Assembly (NCBI RefSeq): GCF_014193655.1
Contig: NZ_JACHZQ010000015.1
Span: forward strand, 1-64,000
DNA length: 64,000 bases
Source of the DNA: Rhizobium sp. BK313
Lineage (GTDB): Bacteria > Pseudomonadota > Alphaproteobacteria > Rhizobiales > Rhizobiaceae
Reading direction: 5' to 3'
How positions within the stretch are numbered: the stretch's first letter is position 1; each line of letters opens with the position of its first letter. The notes under the pieces were generated by a model. The model worked only from the letters and a program-made list of their open reading frames with translations, ran no database searches and had not been told where the DNA came from. Positions 17,125 to 26,054 of the stretch are shown one piece after another. Both the position numbers and the translations under genes were made by a program.

Positions 17125-17974
17125 TTCACGTGAAACATTGGGCCCTAATGCTTTTGTCACGGGCTATCCCATCAAGCATTCGCGCTCACCGCTGATCCAT
17201 GGCCATTGGCTGCGAACACTCGATCTCGTGGGCAGTTATCGCGCGCATGAAGTCTCGCCGGATGATTTTCCGGCCTTCATCGCCTCCTTGAAGGACGGCT
17301 CGAGCGGCTTCGTCGGCGGCAATGTGACGATCCCGCACAAGGAGACGGCATTCAGGCTGGCGGATCGACCGGATGAATTGTCCGCGGAGCTCGGTGCTTC
17401 GAACACGCTCTGGCTTCAGGACGGCTTGCTGCATGCGACCAACACCGACGGCCGCGGTTTCACGGCCAATCTGGACGAGCGACATCCCGGTTGGGATCAT
17501 ACCGGCCGGGTGGTGATCCTGGGCGCGGGCGGCGCCAGCCGCGCCGTCATCCAGGCGGTCCGGGATCGTGGCATCAAAGAAATTCACGTTGTCAACCGTA
17601 CTGTCGAACGGGCACAGGATCTGGCGGATCGATTCGGTGAACGCGTCCAAGCCCATCCGATGGCAGCACTGGATGAGGTGATGCGGGGGGCCGGCCTCTT
17701 CGTCAATACCACTTCGCTCGGCATGGACGGCGAGACGGCACCGCGGATCGATTTTTCGCCGCTGGCTGAAAATGCTGTTGTCACCGACATCGTCTATGTG
17801 CCGTTGAAAACCCCGTTGCTTGCCCAGGCCGAAGAACAGGGCTTTGCCATTGTCGACGGTCTCGGCATGTTGTTGCATCAGGCTGTGTCAGGATTCGAAA
17901 AATGGTTCGGCAAGCGTCCCGTTGTCGATGAGGCGCTGCGGGCGTTAATCATCGCCGATATGGAAAAGCACTGA
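17117..17974 (+). CDS. aroE: Shikimate dehydrogenase
   Basis: A 285-residue NADP-dependent shikimate dehydrogenase. The shikimate site is seen in YPIKHSRSPLIHGHWL and NVTIPHKE (catalytic Lys), with TNTDGRGF; the NADP site is GAGGASRAVI followed by NRTVERA. It converts 3-dehydroshikimate to shikimate in aromatic amino-acid synthesis. Codons 2-8 contain a parS site, which encodes DSRET. It overlaps coaE by the ATGA junction. Confidence 0.94.
   Translation: MGDSRETLGPNAFVTGYPIKHSRSPLIHGHWLRTLDLVGSYRAHEVSPDDFPAFIASLKDGSSGFVGGNVTIPHKETAFRLADRPDELSAELGASNTLWLQDGLLHATNTDGRGFTANLDERHPGWDHTGRVVILGAGGASRAVIQAVRDRGIKEIHVVNRTVERAQDLADRFGERVQAHPMAALDEVMRGAGLFVNTTSLGMDGETAPRIDFSPLAENAVVTDIVYVPLKTPLLAQAEEQGFAIVDGLGMLLHQAVSGFEKWFGKRPVVDEALRALIIADMEKH
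17122..17137. promoter_or_regulatory. parS: parS site 4 (one mismatch), right of the origin
   Basis: TGATTCACGTGAAACA has one mismatch to TGTTTCACGTGAAACA. It lies in the first codons of aroE, about 1.5 kb right of the presumed origin. Confidence 0.82.
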
Positions 17975-18591
17975 TGATCCGCGTTGGCCTCACCGGATCG
18001 ATCGGCATGGGAAAATCGACGTCGGGGAAGCTCTTCGCCGAAGCCGGTATCCCCGTAAATGACGCCGACGCAGTGGTGCATGATCTCTACAACGGCGAGG
18101 CCGTCCCTCTGGTGGAAGCCGCTTTTCCAGGAACGACGAAGGATGGGGCTGTCGATCGACAGGAGCTTGGCCGCAAACTTGCTGCCGACCCCTCCGGTTT
18201 CAAACGACTGGAAGCCATCGTCCATCCGCTGGTCCGACAGCGCGAGCGGACGTTTCTGGACCATCAACGTGCCGCCGGGGCGGATATCGTCGTGCTCGAT
18301 ATTCCGCTCCTGTTCGAGACCGGCGCCGATGAAAGGGTCAACAAAATCGTCGTCGTCAGCTGCGATCCACAGATTCAAAGGCAAAGAGTGCTTGCCCGAC
18401 CGGGCATGACTGAGGAAAAATTCAATATGATTCTCTCCCGCCAGACGCCGGATGCGGAGAAGCGGGCACGGGCCGATTACATCATCGACACCGGCCACAG
18501 CATGGACGCGGCGCGGAAGCAGGTCAGAGACATCATAGCGGACCTGCGGCAGCAGTCGGCGGATAACGAACCTACTGGCGGAGAGCCCTGA
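17974..18591 (+). CDS. coaE: Dephospho-CoA kinase
   Basis: A 205-residue P-loop kinase catalysing the last step of coenzyme A synthesis. The Walker A region is GLTGSIGMGKST at residues 5-16. DADAVVHDLY, HPLVRQRE and VVLDIPLLFETGADERV are family blocks. The start overlaps the aroE stop (ATGA), so it is translationally coupled. Confidence 0.94.
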   Translation: MIRVGLTGSIGMGKSTSGKLFAEAGIPVNDADAVVHDLYNGEAVPLVEAAFPGTTKDGAVDRQELGRKLAADPSGFKRLEAIVHPLVRQRERTFLDHQRAAGADIVVLDIPLLFETGADERVNKIVVVSCDPQIQRQRVLARPGMTEEKFNMILSRQTPDAEKRARADYIIDTGHSMDAARKQVRDIIADLRQQSADNEPTGGEP

Positions 18592-18592
18592 T

Positions 18593-19309
18593 ATGCGCGA
18601 AATCATTTTCGATACGGAAACGACCGGCCTGGACAACAGAGCCGACCGCGTCATCGAAATCGGCGGCATCGAGCTTTTCAATCATTTTCCCACCGGCAAG
18701 ACCATCCATCTCTATATCAATCCCGGCGACCGCAAGGTTCACCCGGATGCGCTTGCCGTGCACGGAATCACCGACGAATTCTTGAAGGACAAGCCGCCCT
18801 TTGCCGATGTTGTTGAGGAGATCCTCATGTTTTTCGGCGAAGCGAAGTGGATCGCCCATAATGCGACTTTCGACATGGGCTTCGTGAATGCCGAATTCGC
18901 GCGGCTCGGCCGGCCGCCGATCCTGCCCGACACGGTGATCGATACGCTGGCCATGGCGCGGCGCAAACATCCGATGGGGCCGAACTCACTGGATGCACTC
19001 TGCCGGCGCTATGGCATCGATAATTCCCACCGCACCAAACACGGCGCGCTTCTCGATTCCGAGCTGCTGGCGGAAGTCTATATCGAGATGATCGGCGGAC
19101 GGCAGACGGCTCTTGGCCTCGGCAGCATCAACGGTTCATCCGCACGGTCCCGGCAGGCCGACGATGCGGGAGAGATCGTTGCGGATATCCTCGTGCGGCC
19201 GAAGCCTCTGGCAGGCAGATTGAGCCAGACCGAGTTGGAAGATCACGCCGCGCTGATTGCCAAGCTTGGCGAAAAAGGCATCTGGTCGAAATACCGCGCT
19301 TTGAACTGA
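18593..19309 (+). CDS. dnaQ: DNA polymerase III epsilon subunit (proofreading exonuclease)
   Basis: A 238-residue DEDDh 3'-5' exonuclease. ExoI is FDTETTGLD (Asp7, Glu9), ExoII is HNATFDMGFVN, and ExoIII is HGALLDSELLAEVY with its His and Asp. It proofreads for the replicative polymerase. The C-terminal region after residue 185 is linker-like, as expected for binding the alpha subunit. It begins one base after coaE and ends the origin-proximal operon at a bidirectional terminator. Confidence 0.95.
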   Translation: MREIIFDTETTGLDNRADRVIEIGGIELFNHFPTGKTIHLYINPGDRKVHPDALAVHGITDEFLKDKPPFADVVEEILMFFGEAKWIAHNATFDMGFVNAEFARLGRPPILPDTVIDTLAMARRKHPMGPNSLDALCRRYGIDNSHRTKHGALLDSELLAEVYIEMIGGRQTALGLGSINGSSARSRQADDAGEIVADILVRPKPLAGRLSQTELEDHAALIAKLGEKGIWSKYRALN

Positions 19310-19332
19310 AGAATATTTCAAGCCGCCAAAAG

Positions 19333-19364
19333 AAAATGCCCGAATCGCAATCCGGGCATTTTTA
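19333..19364. terminator. Bidirectional terminator between dnaQ and secB
   Basis: AAATGCCCG and CGGGCATTT form a 9-bp stem with A-rich sequence on the left and TTTTTA on the right, so it can serve both convergent genes. Confidence 0.82.
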
Positions 19365-19390
19365 TTTCCATCGATGGAATAGACAGAAGC

Positions 19391-19873
19391 TTAGTTCGGA
19401 ACCGCTTCGACCTGGGCGCGGGCCTGTTCTTCGGCGACACGCTGTGTGAACATCTGCGCGAAATCAATAGGATCGATCATCAGTGGCGGGAAGCCGCCAT
19501 TGCGGGTGACGTCGGCGATGATCTGACGGGCGAAGGGGAACAGCAGGCGTGGGCACTCGATGAAGAGCAGCGGCAGCATGTGTTCCTGCGGGAAACCGGT
19601 GACGCGGAAAACGCCGCCATAGACCAGCTCGGTGTGGAAGAGAACCCGTTCACCGTCCTTCGCCTCGGCATTCAGCGTCAACACGACGTCGAAATCCGAT
19701 TCAGACAGCGGGTTGGCGTTGACGTTAACATTGATGTTTATATCGGGGGCGTTTTCCCGGGCCTGCAGCGAGCGCGGAGCACCAGGATTTTCGAAGGAAA
19801 GATCCTTGGTGTATTGAGCAAGGATGGAAAGGCTCGGGCTGGCTGCACCGTTGCCGCTGTTCTCGTTGGCCAT
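19391..19873 (-). CDS. secB: Protein-export chaperone SecB
   Basis: A 160-residue SecB, a tetrameric cytosolic chaperone that keeps precursors unfolded for SecA. Recognisable parts are LSILAQYTKDLSFENP near the N-terminus, INVNVNANPL, and HMLPLLFIECPRLLFPFARQ with DVTRNGGFPPLMIDPIDF near the C-terminus. I start at MANENSGNG (19873), which has AGAGGAAA upstream, rather than at 19894. Confidence 0.94.
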   Translation of the reverse strand: MANENSGNGAASPSLSILAQYTKDLSFENPGAPRSLQARENAPDININVNVNANPLSESDFDVVLTLNAEAKDGERVLFHTELVYGGVFRVTGFPQEHMLPLLFIECPRLLFPFARQIIADVTRNGGFPPLMIDPIDFAQMFTQRVAEEQARAQVEAVPN

Positions 19874-19968
19874 GGGGGTTTCCTCTGACGTCAATGGGTG
19901 TCGCCATCTAGCATTTCGAATAAGGGCTTACAACCCTTGAGGCTCCGGCCATTTTCGGCCGCTTTGGC

Positions 19969-20499
19969 CTATTCTTCAAGGCGTTTTTGATCAGACCAAG
20001 GCGAGTTGCGATTGGGCTCGCGATGAAAATCGGTCTCATCGAGATCGACAACGCCTCCCGCTCCGCGCGGCCGGGTTTTGGGGCTGGGACCTTGGTTCGG
20101 GCCTTGCCCAGTTCCATGTCTGAAGGCGCGCGAGCCGCCCAGAACGACGATGCGTTTCCGCAGGACCTTCCAGGCGAGTTCACGCACCGCCGGAATGAAG
20201 AGCAGCAATCCGATAATATCAGAAATGAAGCCGGGCAGCATCAAGAGGAATGCGGCAACGACGATCATGGCGCCATGCACCATCTCGCGTCCGGGGTCGC
20301 CACCGTTGCGGCTCTCGGCCGAAATGCGCTGCAGGATGCCGATGCCCTGGATTCTGAGAAGGGCAGCGCCCAATAGGGCGCTGAGGATGACCAGCGCCAA
20401 TGTTGCCCAGACGCCGACCATCTTGCCGACGATGATGAAACCGGCGATTTCGGCAAGCGGCATCAGAAAGACGAAGATAGGAACAAGGGATAGGCGCAT
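19969..20499 (-). CDS. fxsA: FxsA family membrane protein
   Basis: A 176-residue inner-membrane protein. Hydrophobic helices are near residues 5-25, 28-48 and 77-103, in the FxsA pattern (PLAEIAGFIIVGKMVG, GAALLRIQG, LMLPGFISDIIGLLLFIPAVR). The C-terminal 60 residues are hydrophilic and rich in Gly, Pro and Arg. In E. coli FxsA affects exclusion of phage T7 by F; its normal role is unclear. Divergent from timA across 145 bp. Confidence 0.88.
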   Translation of the reverse strand: MRLSLVPIFVFLMPLAEIAGFIIVGKMVGVWATLALVILSALLGAALLRIQGIGILQRISAESRNGGDPGREMVHGAMIVVAAFLLMLPGFISDIIGLLLFIPAVRELAWKVLRKRIVVLGGSRAFRHGTGQGPNQGPSPKTRPRGAGGVVDLDETDFHREPNRNSPWSDQKRLEE

Positions 20500-20644
20500 G
20501 TTAACGTGTCCTGGAAGCGGGCTTATATGCTTAGCGTTAGTCCATCGCGCATAATAAAGATACCAGTCCGCTATTTGAATGATAGATGGATGCGGACTAT
20601 ATGGGGATTGAAACTCTCAATTTTAACGGTGGTTCCGACACGAG

Positions 20645-21346
20645 ATGGGTGCAAACGACTTTGTGACGATCTTTTTCCTGGTGGCGGCGGTGCTGATCTT
20701 CTTTCAGCTGCGTAGCGTCCTTGGCCGCCGCACGGGGAATGAGAAGCCGCCGCGCGATCTCTATGGTTCTCCCGATTCGGCTACCGGTCCGACTGTGCCC
20801 GATGCCGGCAAGGTGGTGACCCTGCCGCGCCGCGATGCGGCGGAGGATGAAGACCGCTTTGCCGCCATCGACGCCTTTGCGGCAGCCGGTACGGCGCTCA
20901 ATGATTCGTTGCGCGAACTCAGCAAGGCCGACCCCACCTTCAATCCGAAGGAATTCGTCAACGGGGCGCGCATGGCCTACGAGATGATCGTCATGGCGTT
21001 TGCCGATGGCGACCGCAAGGCGCTGAAGGGTCTGTTGTCGCGAGAGGTCTATGAGGGTTTCGACGCTGCCATTACCGAGCGCGAGACCAAAGGTGAAAAG
21101 GTGAAGTCAACTTTTGTCGGCATCGACAAGGCCGACATCGTCAGCGCTGAGATGAAGGGGACGGAAGCTTTCGTGACGATGCGTATCGTCAGCCAGATGA
21201 TTTCGGCGACCTACGACAAGACCGACACGCTTATCGATGGTGATGCCGAAGCCGTGGCCGAGATCAGCGATCTCTGGACCTTTGCCCGCGACAGCCGTTC
21301 GCGCGATCCGAACTGGAAACTCGTGGCGACCGAATCCGAACAATGA
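20645..21346 (+). CDS. timA: Tim44/TimA domain inner-membrane protein
   Basis: A 233-residue protein with an N-terminal membrane anchor (FVTIFFLVAAVLIFFQL, residues 6-22) and a C-terminal Tim44-like domain (FVNGARMAYEMIVMAFADGDRKALKGLLS onward). Alphaproteobacterial TimA is related to the mitochondrial import protein Tim44. Its bacterial role is not settled. It begins a tight cluster timA-mltA-smr-xre in which each gene overlaps the next at ATGA, ATGG or GTGA junctions. Confidence 0.85.
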   Translation: MGANDFVTIFFLVAAVLIFFQLRSVLGRRTGNEKPPRDLYGSPDSATGPTVPDAGKVVTLPRRDAAEDEDRFAAIDAFAAAGTALNDSLRELSKADPTFNPKEFVNGARMAYEMIVMAFADGDRKALKGLLSREVYEGFDAAITERETKGEKVKSTFVGIDKADIVSAEMKGTEAFVTMRIVSQMISATYDKTDTLIDGDAEAVAEISDLWTFARDSRSRDPNWKLVATESEQ

Positions 21347-22461
21347 CGACTCCATCGCAGGATTTCAGGCTTGAGCCGGCAACCTTCGCCGATCTGAAGG
21401 GCTGGAAGGACGACGATCCCTCCGGCCTTTTTCGTGCCATGAAGGACTGTCGGGCTTATATCAGGGACGTGAAGCCTTACCGCACCGGTGCTACCGGTTT
21501 GACCGCAAGTGATCTCCTCACCTTGCTCGATGATGCAAAGGATTGCGAGCCGAAGGACGCGGCCGAAGCCCGAGCGTTTTTCGAGCAACGCTGCCGGCCC
21601 TTCTTCATTCGCCGCGGCGACGGCGTCAGGGGTTTCGTGACCGCCTTCTACGAGCCGGAGATCGCAGTTTCCGCGACGCCGGACGAGATCTATTGCTATC
21701 CCTTCTATCGCCGCCCGGACGATCTGATCGATCTGGATGATGGGAGCAGACCCGCGGAGCTCGATTCGTCCTATATGTTTGGTCGCTTGGACAACGGCAC
21801 CGTCTCCGCCTATCCCGACCGTGGTGAGATCGATCGCGGTTGTCTCGAGGGCAGGGGCCTGGAGATTGCCTGGGCGAAGTCCAAGGTGGATGTCTTCTTC
21901 GTGCATGTGCAGGGCGCCGCGAGGCTGCGCTATCCCGATGGGCGCATGGGCCGCATTACCTATGCCGCCAAGGCCGGCCATCCGTTCTCGGCTGTCGGCC
22001 GTCTGCTGATCGAGCGCGGTGTACTCGACCGCGCGACGATTTCGATGCAGACGATCCGCGATTGGCTCTATGCTCATCCGCAGGAGGTCGATCAGGTCCT
22101 GTGGCATAACAGGTCCTATATTTTCTTCCGCGAGGCCGATGTCAGCGATCCGGCGCTTGGTCCGATCGCAGCGGCGAAGGTGCCGTTGGTCGCCGGCCGC
22201 TCGCTGGCGGTCGATCGCCTGATCCACACCTTCGGCTTCCCTTTCTTCATCCAGTCGGAAAGCCTGACGCATCTCGATGGCGGCAAGCCTTTTGGGCGGC
22301 TGATGCTGGCGCTCGACACCGGCTCGGCGATCGTCGGCCCGGCGCGCGGAGATATCTTTACCGGTTCCGGCTACGATGCCGGAGAGCTTGCCGGTACCGT
22401 GCGCAACGACGCGGATTTTTATATATTGGTTCCGAAGGCGGCAGCTCAGAGGTTCGGCTGA
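21343..22461 (+). CDS. mltA: Lytic murein transglycosylase A (MltA)
   Basis: A 372-residue MltA. The catalytic-domain blocks are TAFYEPEI, FFVHVQGAARLRYPDG, GRLLIERGVL and the C-terminal 3D domain LALDTGSAIVGPARGDIFTGSG, which holds the catalytic aspartate. These enzymes cleave peptidoglycan to 1,6-anhydro-muropeptides. No signal peptide or lipobox is visible at the N-terminus (MTTPSQDFRLEPATFADLKG), although the substrate is periplasmic. The start overlaps the timA stop codon. Confidence 0.9.
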   Translation: MTTPSQDFRLEPATFADLKGWKDDDPSGLFRAMKDCRAYIRDVKPYRTGATGLTASDLLTLLDDAKDCEPKDAAEARAFFEQRCRPFFIRRGDGVRGFVTAFYEPEIAVSATPDEIYCYPFYRRPDDLIDLDDGSRPAELDSSYMFGRLDNGTVSAYPDRGEIDRGCLEGRGLEIAWAKSKVDVFFVHVQGAARLRYPDGRMGRITYAAKAGHPFSAVGRLLIERGVLDRATISMQTIRDWLYAHPQEVDQVLWHNRSYIFFREADVSDPALGPIAAAKVPLVAGRSLAVDRLIHTFGFPFFIQSESLTHLDGGKPFGRLMLALDTGSAIVGPARGDIFTGSGYDAGELAGTVRNDADFYILVPKAAAQRFG

Positions 22462-23045
22462 TGGCTTCAGATCGACAAACCAAGGAACGAAAGCTCAGCA
22501 CGGACGAACGCATCCTCTGGGGCAAAGTCGCGAAAAGCACCCGGCCATTGCCGGAGCGACTTGCCGATATAGAGGCTTTCGACGAGGTTCTGGCGGCGGA
22601 GGCGCAGGCTGAGGAAACCGCACGCGCCGAAAAGGCGAGAGTCACGGCAGCGTCCACCGATCCGCAAATTTCGCCGCCACCGGCAAAACAGCCTTCCGGC
22701 ACACACCAGCCGCTGGAGCGGCCGGTCAAGCGCAAGATCGCCAAGGGCCGGCTGGCGCTGGAAGCGCGGATCGACCTCCACGGGCTGATCCAGAGCGAAG
22801 CGCATGCCATGCTTCTGGATTTCCTCCTCCGGGCACATCAACGCGGTCTTCGCCACGTGCTCGTCATCACCGGCAAGGGCAGTTCCATGGGCAGCGAGGG
22901 CGCCTTGAAGCGCGCCGTACCGATGTGGTTTTCGAAGCCCGAATTCCGCTTCCTGATCTCCTCTTACGAGACCGCGGCGCAGCACCATGGCGGCGACGGC
23001 GCCCTCTATATCCGCCTGTCGCGACTGAAAGGGGACAGGCTGTGA
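22461..23045 (+). CDS. Smr domain protein
   Basis: A 194-residue protein with a C-terminal Smr domain (DUF1813/MutS2-type). RIDLHGLIQSEAHAMLLDFL holds the LDLHG-like motif and VLVITGKGSSMGSEGALKR holds the GKG loop. Smr domains are nicking or RNA endonuclease modules. The N-terminal 90 residues are charged and probably disordered. It overlaps mltA by one base and the regulator by the GTGA junction. Substrate unknown. Confidence 0.85.
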   Translation: MASDRQTKERKLSTDERILWGKVAKSTRPLPERLADIEAFDEVLAAEAQAEETARAEKARVTAASTDPQISPPPAKQPSGTHQPLERPVKRKIAKGRLALEARIDLHGLIQSEAHAMLLDFLLRAHQRGLRHVLVITGKGSSMGSEGALKRAVPMWFSKPEFRFLISSYETAAQHHGGDGALYIRLSRLKGDRL

Positions 23046-23407
23046 CCCCGTTCGGCGAAGCGGTGAGAAAACTCAGGGCGCGAAAAGGTGTCTCGCAGAA
23101 GGAAATGGCCGCGGCCCTGAACGTGACTCCGGCTTATTTATCTGCCTTAGAACATGGAAAGCGCGGCACACCGACCTTCGATCTGCTGCAGCGCATAGCC
23201 GGATACTTCAACATCATCTGGGACGAGGCAGAAGAATTGTTCCTGCTGGCGCGCTTTTCCGACCCGCGTGTCGTCATCGATACCTCGGGCCTAGCGCCCG
23301 AATATACGGCCCTGGTCAATCGCTTGGCAGGCCGGATTCGCAGTCTCGATGCGGCGACAATTAGGGAACTGTCCCTGGTTCTCGAAAATGCCGGTAAAAG
23401 CGGCTGA
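23042..23407 (+). CDS. XRE family helix-turn-helix regulator
   Basis: A 121-residue regulator with a Cro/C1-type helix-turn-helix at residues 5-60 (VRKLRARKGVSQKEMAAALN, then TPAYLSALEHGKRG). The C-terminal 60 residues have no recognised ligand domain. The start is GTG at 23042, overlapping the Smr stop codon. As the last gene of the timA-mltA-smr cluster it may regulate that operon; this is only inferred from position. Confidence 0.82.
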   Translation: MTPFGEAVRKLRARKGVSQKEMAAALNVTPAYLSALEHGKRGTPTFDLLQRIAGYFNIIWDEAEELFLLARFSDPRVVIDTSGLAPEYTALVNRLAGRIRSLDAATIRELSLVLENAGKSG

Positions 23408-23454
23408 AAACCGCCTTAATCCCCTGCTTTATGCCTGATATGGGGGCCTTCCGT

Positions 23455-23484
23455 TTGGAAGTTCGGGGTGAAACATCCTATATT
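23455..23484 (+). promoter_or_regulatory. Candidate sigma-70 promoter for gyrB
   Basis: TTGGAA at 23455-23460 and TATATT at 23479-23484 with 18-bp spacing, about 70 bp before the gyrB start. Sequence match only. Confidence 0.4.
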
Positions 23485-23555
23485 CAGGGAAAGAAGAACT
23501 GCTGATTCGGTAGAGATCGGCGGTGTTCTCTAAAACACTGGAAAGACTTCAATAA

Positions 23556-25988
23556 ATGACCGACACATCCGTAACCGAAAACGGCGGTAATGCCGAGTAT
23601 GGCGCAGATTCCATCAAGGTTCTTAAGGGCCTTGATGCGGTGCGTAAGCGTCCCGGCATGTACATCGGCGACACGGATGACGGCTCTGGCCTGCATCACA
23701 TGGTTTATGAGGTCGTCGACAACGCCATCGACGAGGCGTTGGCCGGCCATGCCGACATCGTCACGGTGACACTCAATCCCGATGGCTCGGTGACCGTCAC
23801 CGACAACGGCCGCGGCATCCCGACGGATATCCATACCGGTGAAGGCATTTCCGCAGCCGAAGTCATCATGACCCAGCTACATGCCGGCGGTAAGTTCGAC
23901 CAGAACTCCTATAAGGTCTCCGGCGGCCTGCATGGCGTCGGGGTCTCCGTCGTCAACGCGCTGTCCGTCTGGCTGAAACTGAAAATCCGCCGCCAGGGCA
24001 AGATCCACGAAATGAGCTTTACGCATGGCGTCGCCGATGCGCCGCTGCGCGAGACGGGCGATGCCACCGAGACCGGCACCGAAGTCAGCTTCATGCCGAG
24101 CACATTGACGTTCACCATGACGGAATTCGACTATGGCACGCTGGAGCATCGCCTGCGCGAACTCGCCTTCCTGAACTCCGGCGTTCGCATTCTCCTCACC
24201 GACAAGCGCCATTCCGACATCAGGCAGGAAGAGATGCTCTATGACGGCGGCCTTGAGGCCTTCGTTGCCTATCTCGACCGCGCCAAGAAGCCGCTGGTCG
24301 AAAAGCCGGTTTCCATCCGTGGCGAAAAGGATGGCATCACGGTCGAGGTGGCGATGTGGTGGAACGACAGCTACCACGAAAACGTGCTCTGCTTCACTAA
24401 CAACATCCCGCAGCGCGATGGCGGCACTCATATGGCCGGTTTCCGTGGCGCGCTGACGCGCCAGATCACCTCCTATGCTGATACGTCTGGGATCACCAAG
24501 AGGGAGAAGGTGACGCTGACCGGTGACGACTGCCGCGAAGGCCTGACGGCTGTGCTTTCGGTAAAAGTTCCGGATCCGAAATTCTCCTCGCAGACCAAGG
24601 ATAAGCTGGTCTCGTCGGAAGTCCGACCGGTGGTCGAAAGCCTTGTCAACGAGGCACTGAGCACCTGGCTGGAGGAGCATCCGTCCGATGCGAAGATCCT
24701 AGTCGGCAAGGTGGTTGAAGCCGCCGCCGCCCGCGAAGCCGCCCGCAAGGCGCGTGAGTTGACCCGGCGCAAGGGCGCGCTCGATATCGCCTCGCTGCCC
24801 GGCAAGCTTGCCGATTGCTCTGAACGCGATCCTGCCAAGTCCGAAGTCTTCCTGGTCGAGGGTGATTCAGCGGGCGGTTCTGCCAAACAGGGCCGTTCGC
24901 GCGAAAACCAGGCGATCCTGCCCCTGCGCGGCAAGATCCTCAATGTCGAACGCGCACGTTTCGACAAGATGCTGTCGAGCCAGGAAATCGGCACGCTGAT
25001 CACCGCGCTCGGTACCGGCATCGGCAAGGACGAGTTCAACGCCGACAAGCTGCGCTATCACAAGATCATCATCATGACGGACGCCGATGTCGACGGCGCC
25101 CATATTCGCACGTTGCTGCTCACCTTCTTTTTCCGGCAGATGCCGGAGCTCATCGAGCGCGGCCACATCTATATCGCGCAGCCGCCGCTCTATAAGGTGA
25201 CGCGCGGCAAGTCGGTGCAATATGTGAAGGATGAGAAGGCGCTGGAAGAATACCTGATCGGCCAGGGCCTCGAGGATGTCAGCTTGCAGCTCGGCACCGG
25301 CGAAGTTCGCGCCGGCCAGGATCTGCGAGAGGTCATTTTCGATGCTCTGCGTCTGCGCACGCTGCTTGAAAATCTGCATTCTCGCTATAACCGCGCGGTG
25401 GTCGAACAAGCGGCGATTGCCGGCGCTCTCAATGCGGAGCTCATCAGCGACCCGGCTCGTGCCGAGGAATTGGTGAAAAACGTCGCCAAACGGCTCGATA
25501 TCATTGCCGAAGAGACCGAGCGCGGCTGGGAGGGTGTGCTTACCAGCGAAGGCGGCTTGCGTTTCGAGCGCATGGTGCGCGGCGTCAAGGAAGTCGTCGT
25601 TCTCGACATGGCGCTGATCGGCTCGCAGGATGCGCGCCATATCGATCAGATCGGCTCGCGCCTCAAGGATATCTACGATCTGCCCCCGAAGCTCGGGCGC
25701 CGTGACGGCGAGACCGAAATTTCCGGCCCGCGTATGCTGCTGGAGACGATCTTCGCCAGCGGGCGCAAGGGTCTCACCATGCAGCGCTACAAGGGCCTCG
25801 GCGAGATGAATGCCGAACAGCTTTGGGAAACGACGCTCGATCCGAACGTCCGCTCGCTGCTGCAGGTCAGGGTTAATGATGCCACCGACGCTGACGGTTT
25901 GTTTGCGCGGCTCATGGGTGATGAAGTCGAACCCCGGCGCGAATTCATCCAGGACAACGCGCTAAGCGTCGCGAACCTCGATATTTAG
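23556..25988 (+). CDS. gyrB: DNA gyrase subunit B
   Basis: An 810-residue type II topoisomerase ATPase subunit. The GHKL ATPase domain has VVDNAIDEALAGH, VTDNGRGIPTDIH and GGLHGVGVSVVNALS; the TOPRIM domain has EGDSAGGSAKQGRSR and DADVDGAHIRTLLL; the GyrA-binding C-terminus ends RFMQRYKGLGEMN-type sequence and DNALSVANLDI. It introduces negative supercoils. A single gene with its own terminator. Its position about 8 kb from the origin is consistent with a high-dosage gene. Confidence 0.97.
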   Translation: MTDTSVTENGGNAEYGADSIKVLKGLDAVRKRPGMYIGDTDDGSGLHHMVYEVVDNAIDEALAGHADIVTVTLNPDGSVTVTDNGRGIPTDIHTGEGISAAEVIMTQLHAGGKFDQNSYKVSGGLHGVGVSVVNALSVWLKLKIRRQGKIHEMSFTHGVADAPLRETGDATETGTEVSFMPSTLTFTMTEFDYGTLEHRLRELAFLNSGVRILLTDKRHSDIRQEEMLYDGGLEAFVAYLDRAKKPLVEKPVSIRGEKDGITVEVAMWWNDSYHENVLCFTNNIPQRDGGTHMAGFRGALTRQITSYADTSGITKREKVTLTGDDCREGLTAVLSVKVPDPKFSSQTKDKLVSSEVRPVVESLVNEALSTWLEEHPSDAKILVGKVVEAAAAREAARKARELTRRKGALDIASLPGKLADCSERDPAKSEVFLVEGDSAGGSAKQGRSRENQAILPLRGKILNVERARFDKMLSSQEIGTLITALGTGIGKDEFNADKLRYHKIIIMTDADVDGAHIRTLLLTFFFRQMPELIERGHIYIAQPPLYKVTRGKSVQYVKDEKALEEYLIGQGLEDVSLQLGTGEVRAGQDLREVIFDALRLRTLLENLHSRYNRAVVEQAAIAGALNAELISDPARAEELVKNVAKRLDIIAEETERGWEGVLTSEGGLRFERMVRGVKEVVVLDMALIGSQDARHIDQIGSRLKDIYDLPPKLGRRDGETEISGPRMLLETIFASGRKGLTMQRYKGLGEMNAEQLWETTLDPNVRSLLQVRVNDATDADGLFARLMGDEVEPRREFIQDNALSVANLDI

Positions 25989-26005
25989 TTACCAATTTCG
26001 GAAAT

Positions 26006-26040
26006 AAAAAAGGCCCGCCTGATCTTCAGGCGGGCCTTTT
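26006..26040. terminator. Strong bidirectional terminator after gyrB
   Basis: AAAAAGGCCCGCCTGA and TTCAGGCGGGCCTTTT form a long perfect stem flanked by A-runs and T-runs. It serves gyrB and the convergent nitroreductase gene. Confidence 0.92.
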
Positions 26041-26054
26041 CATTTTGATATCAA

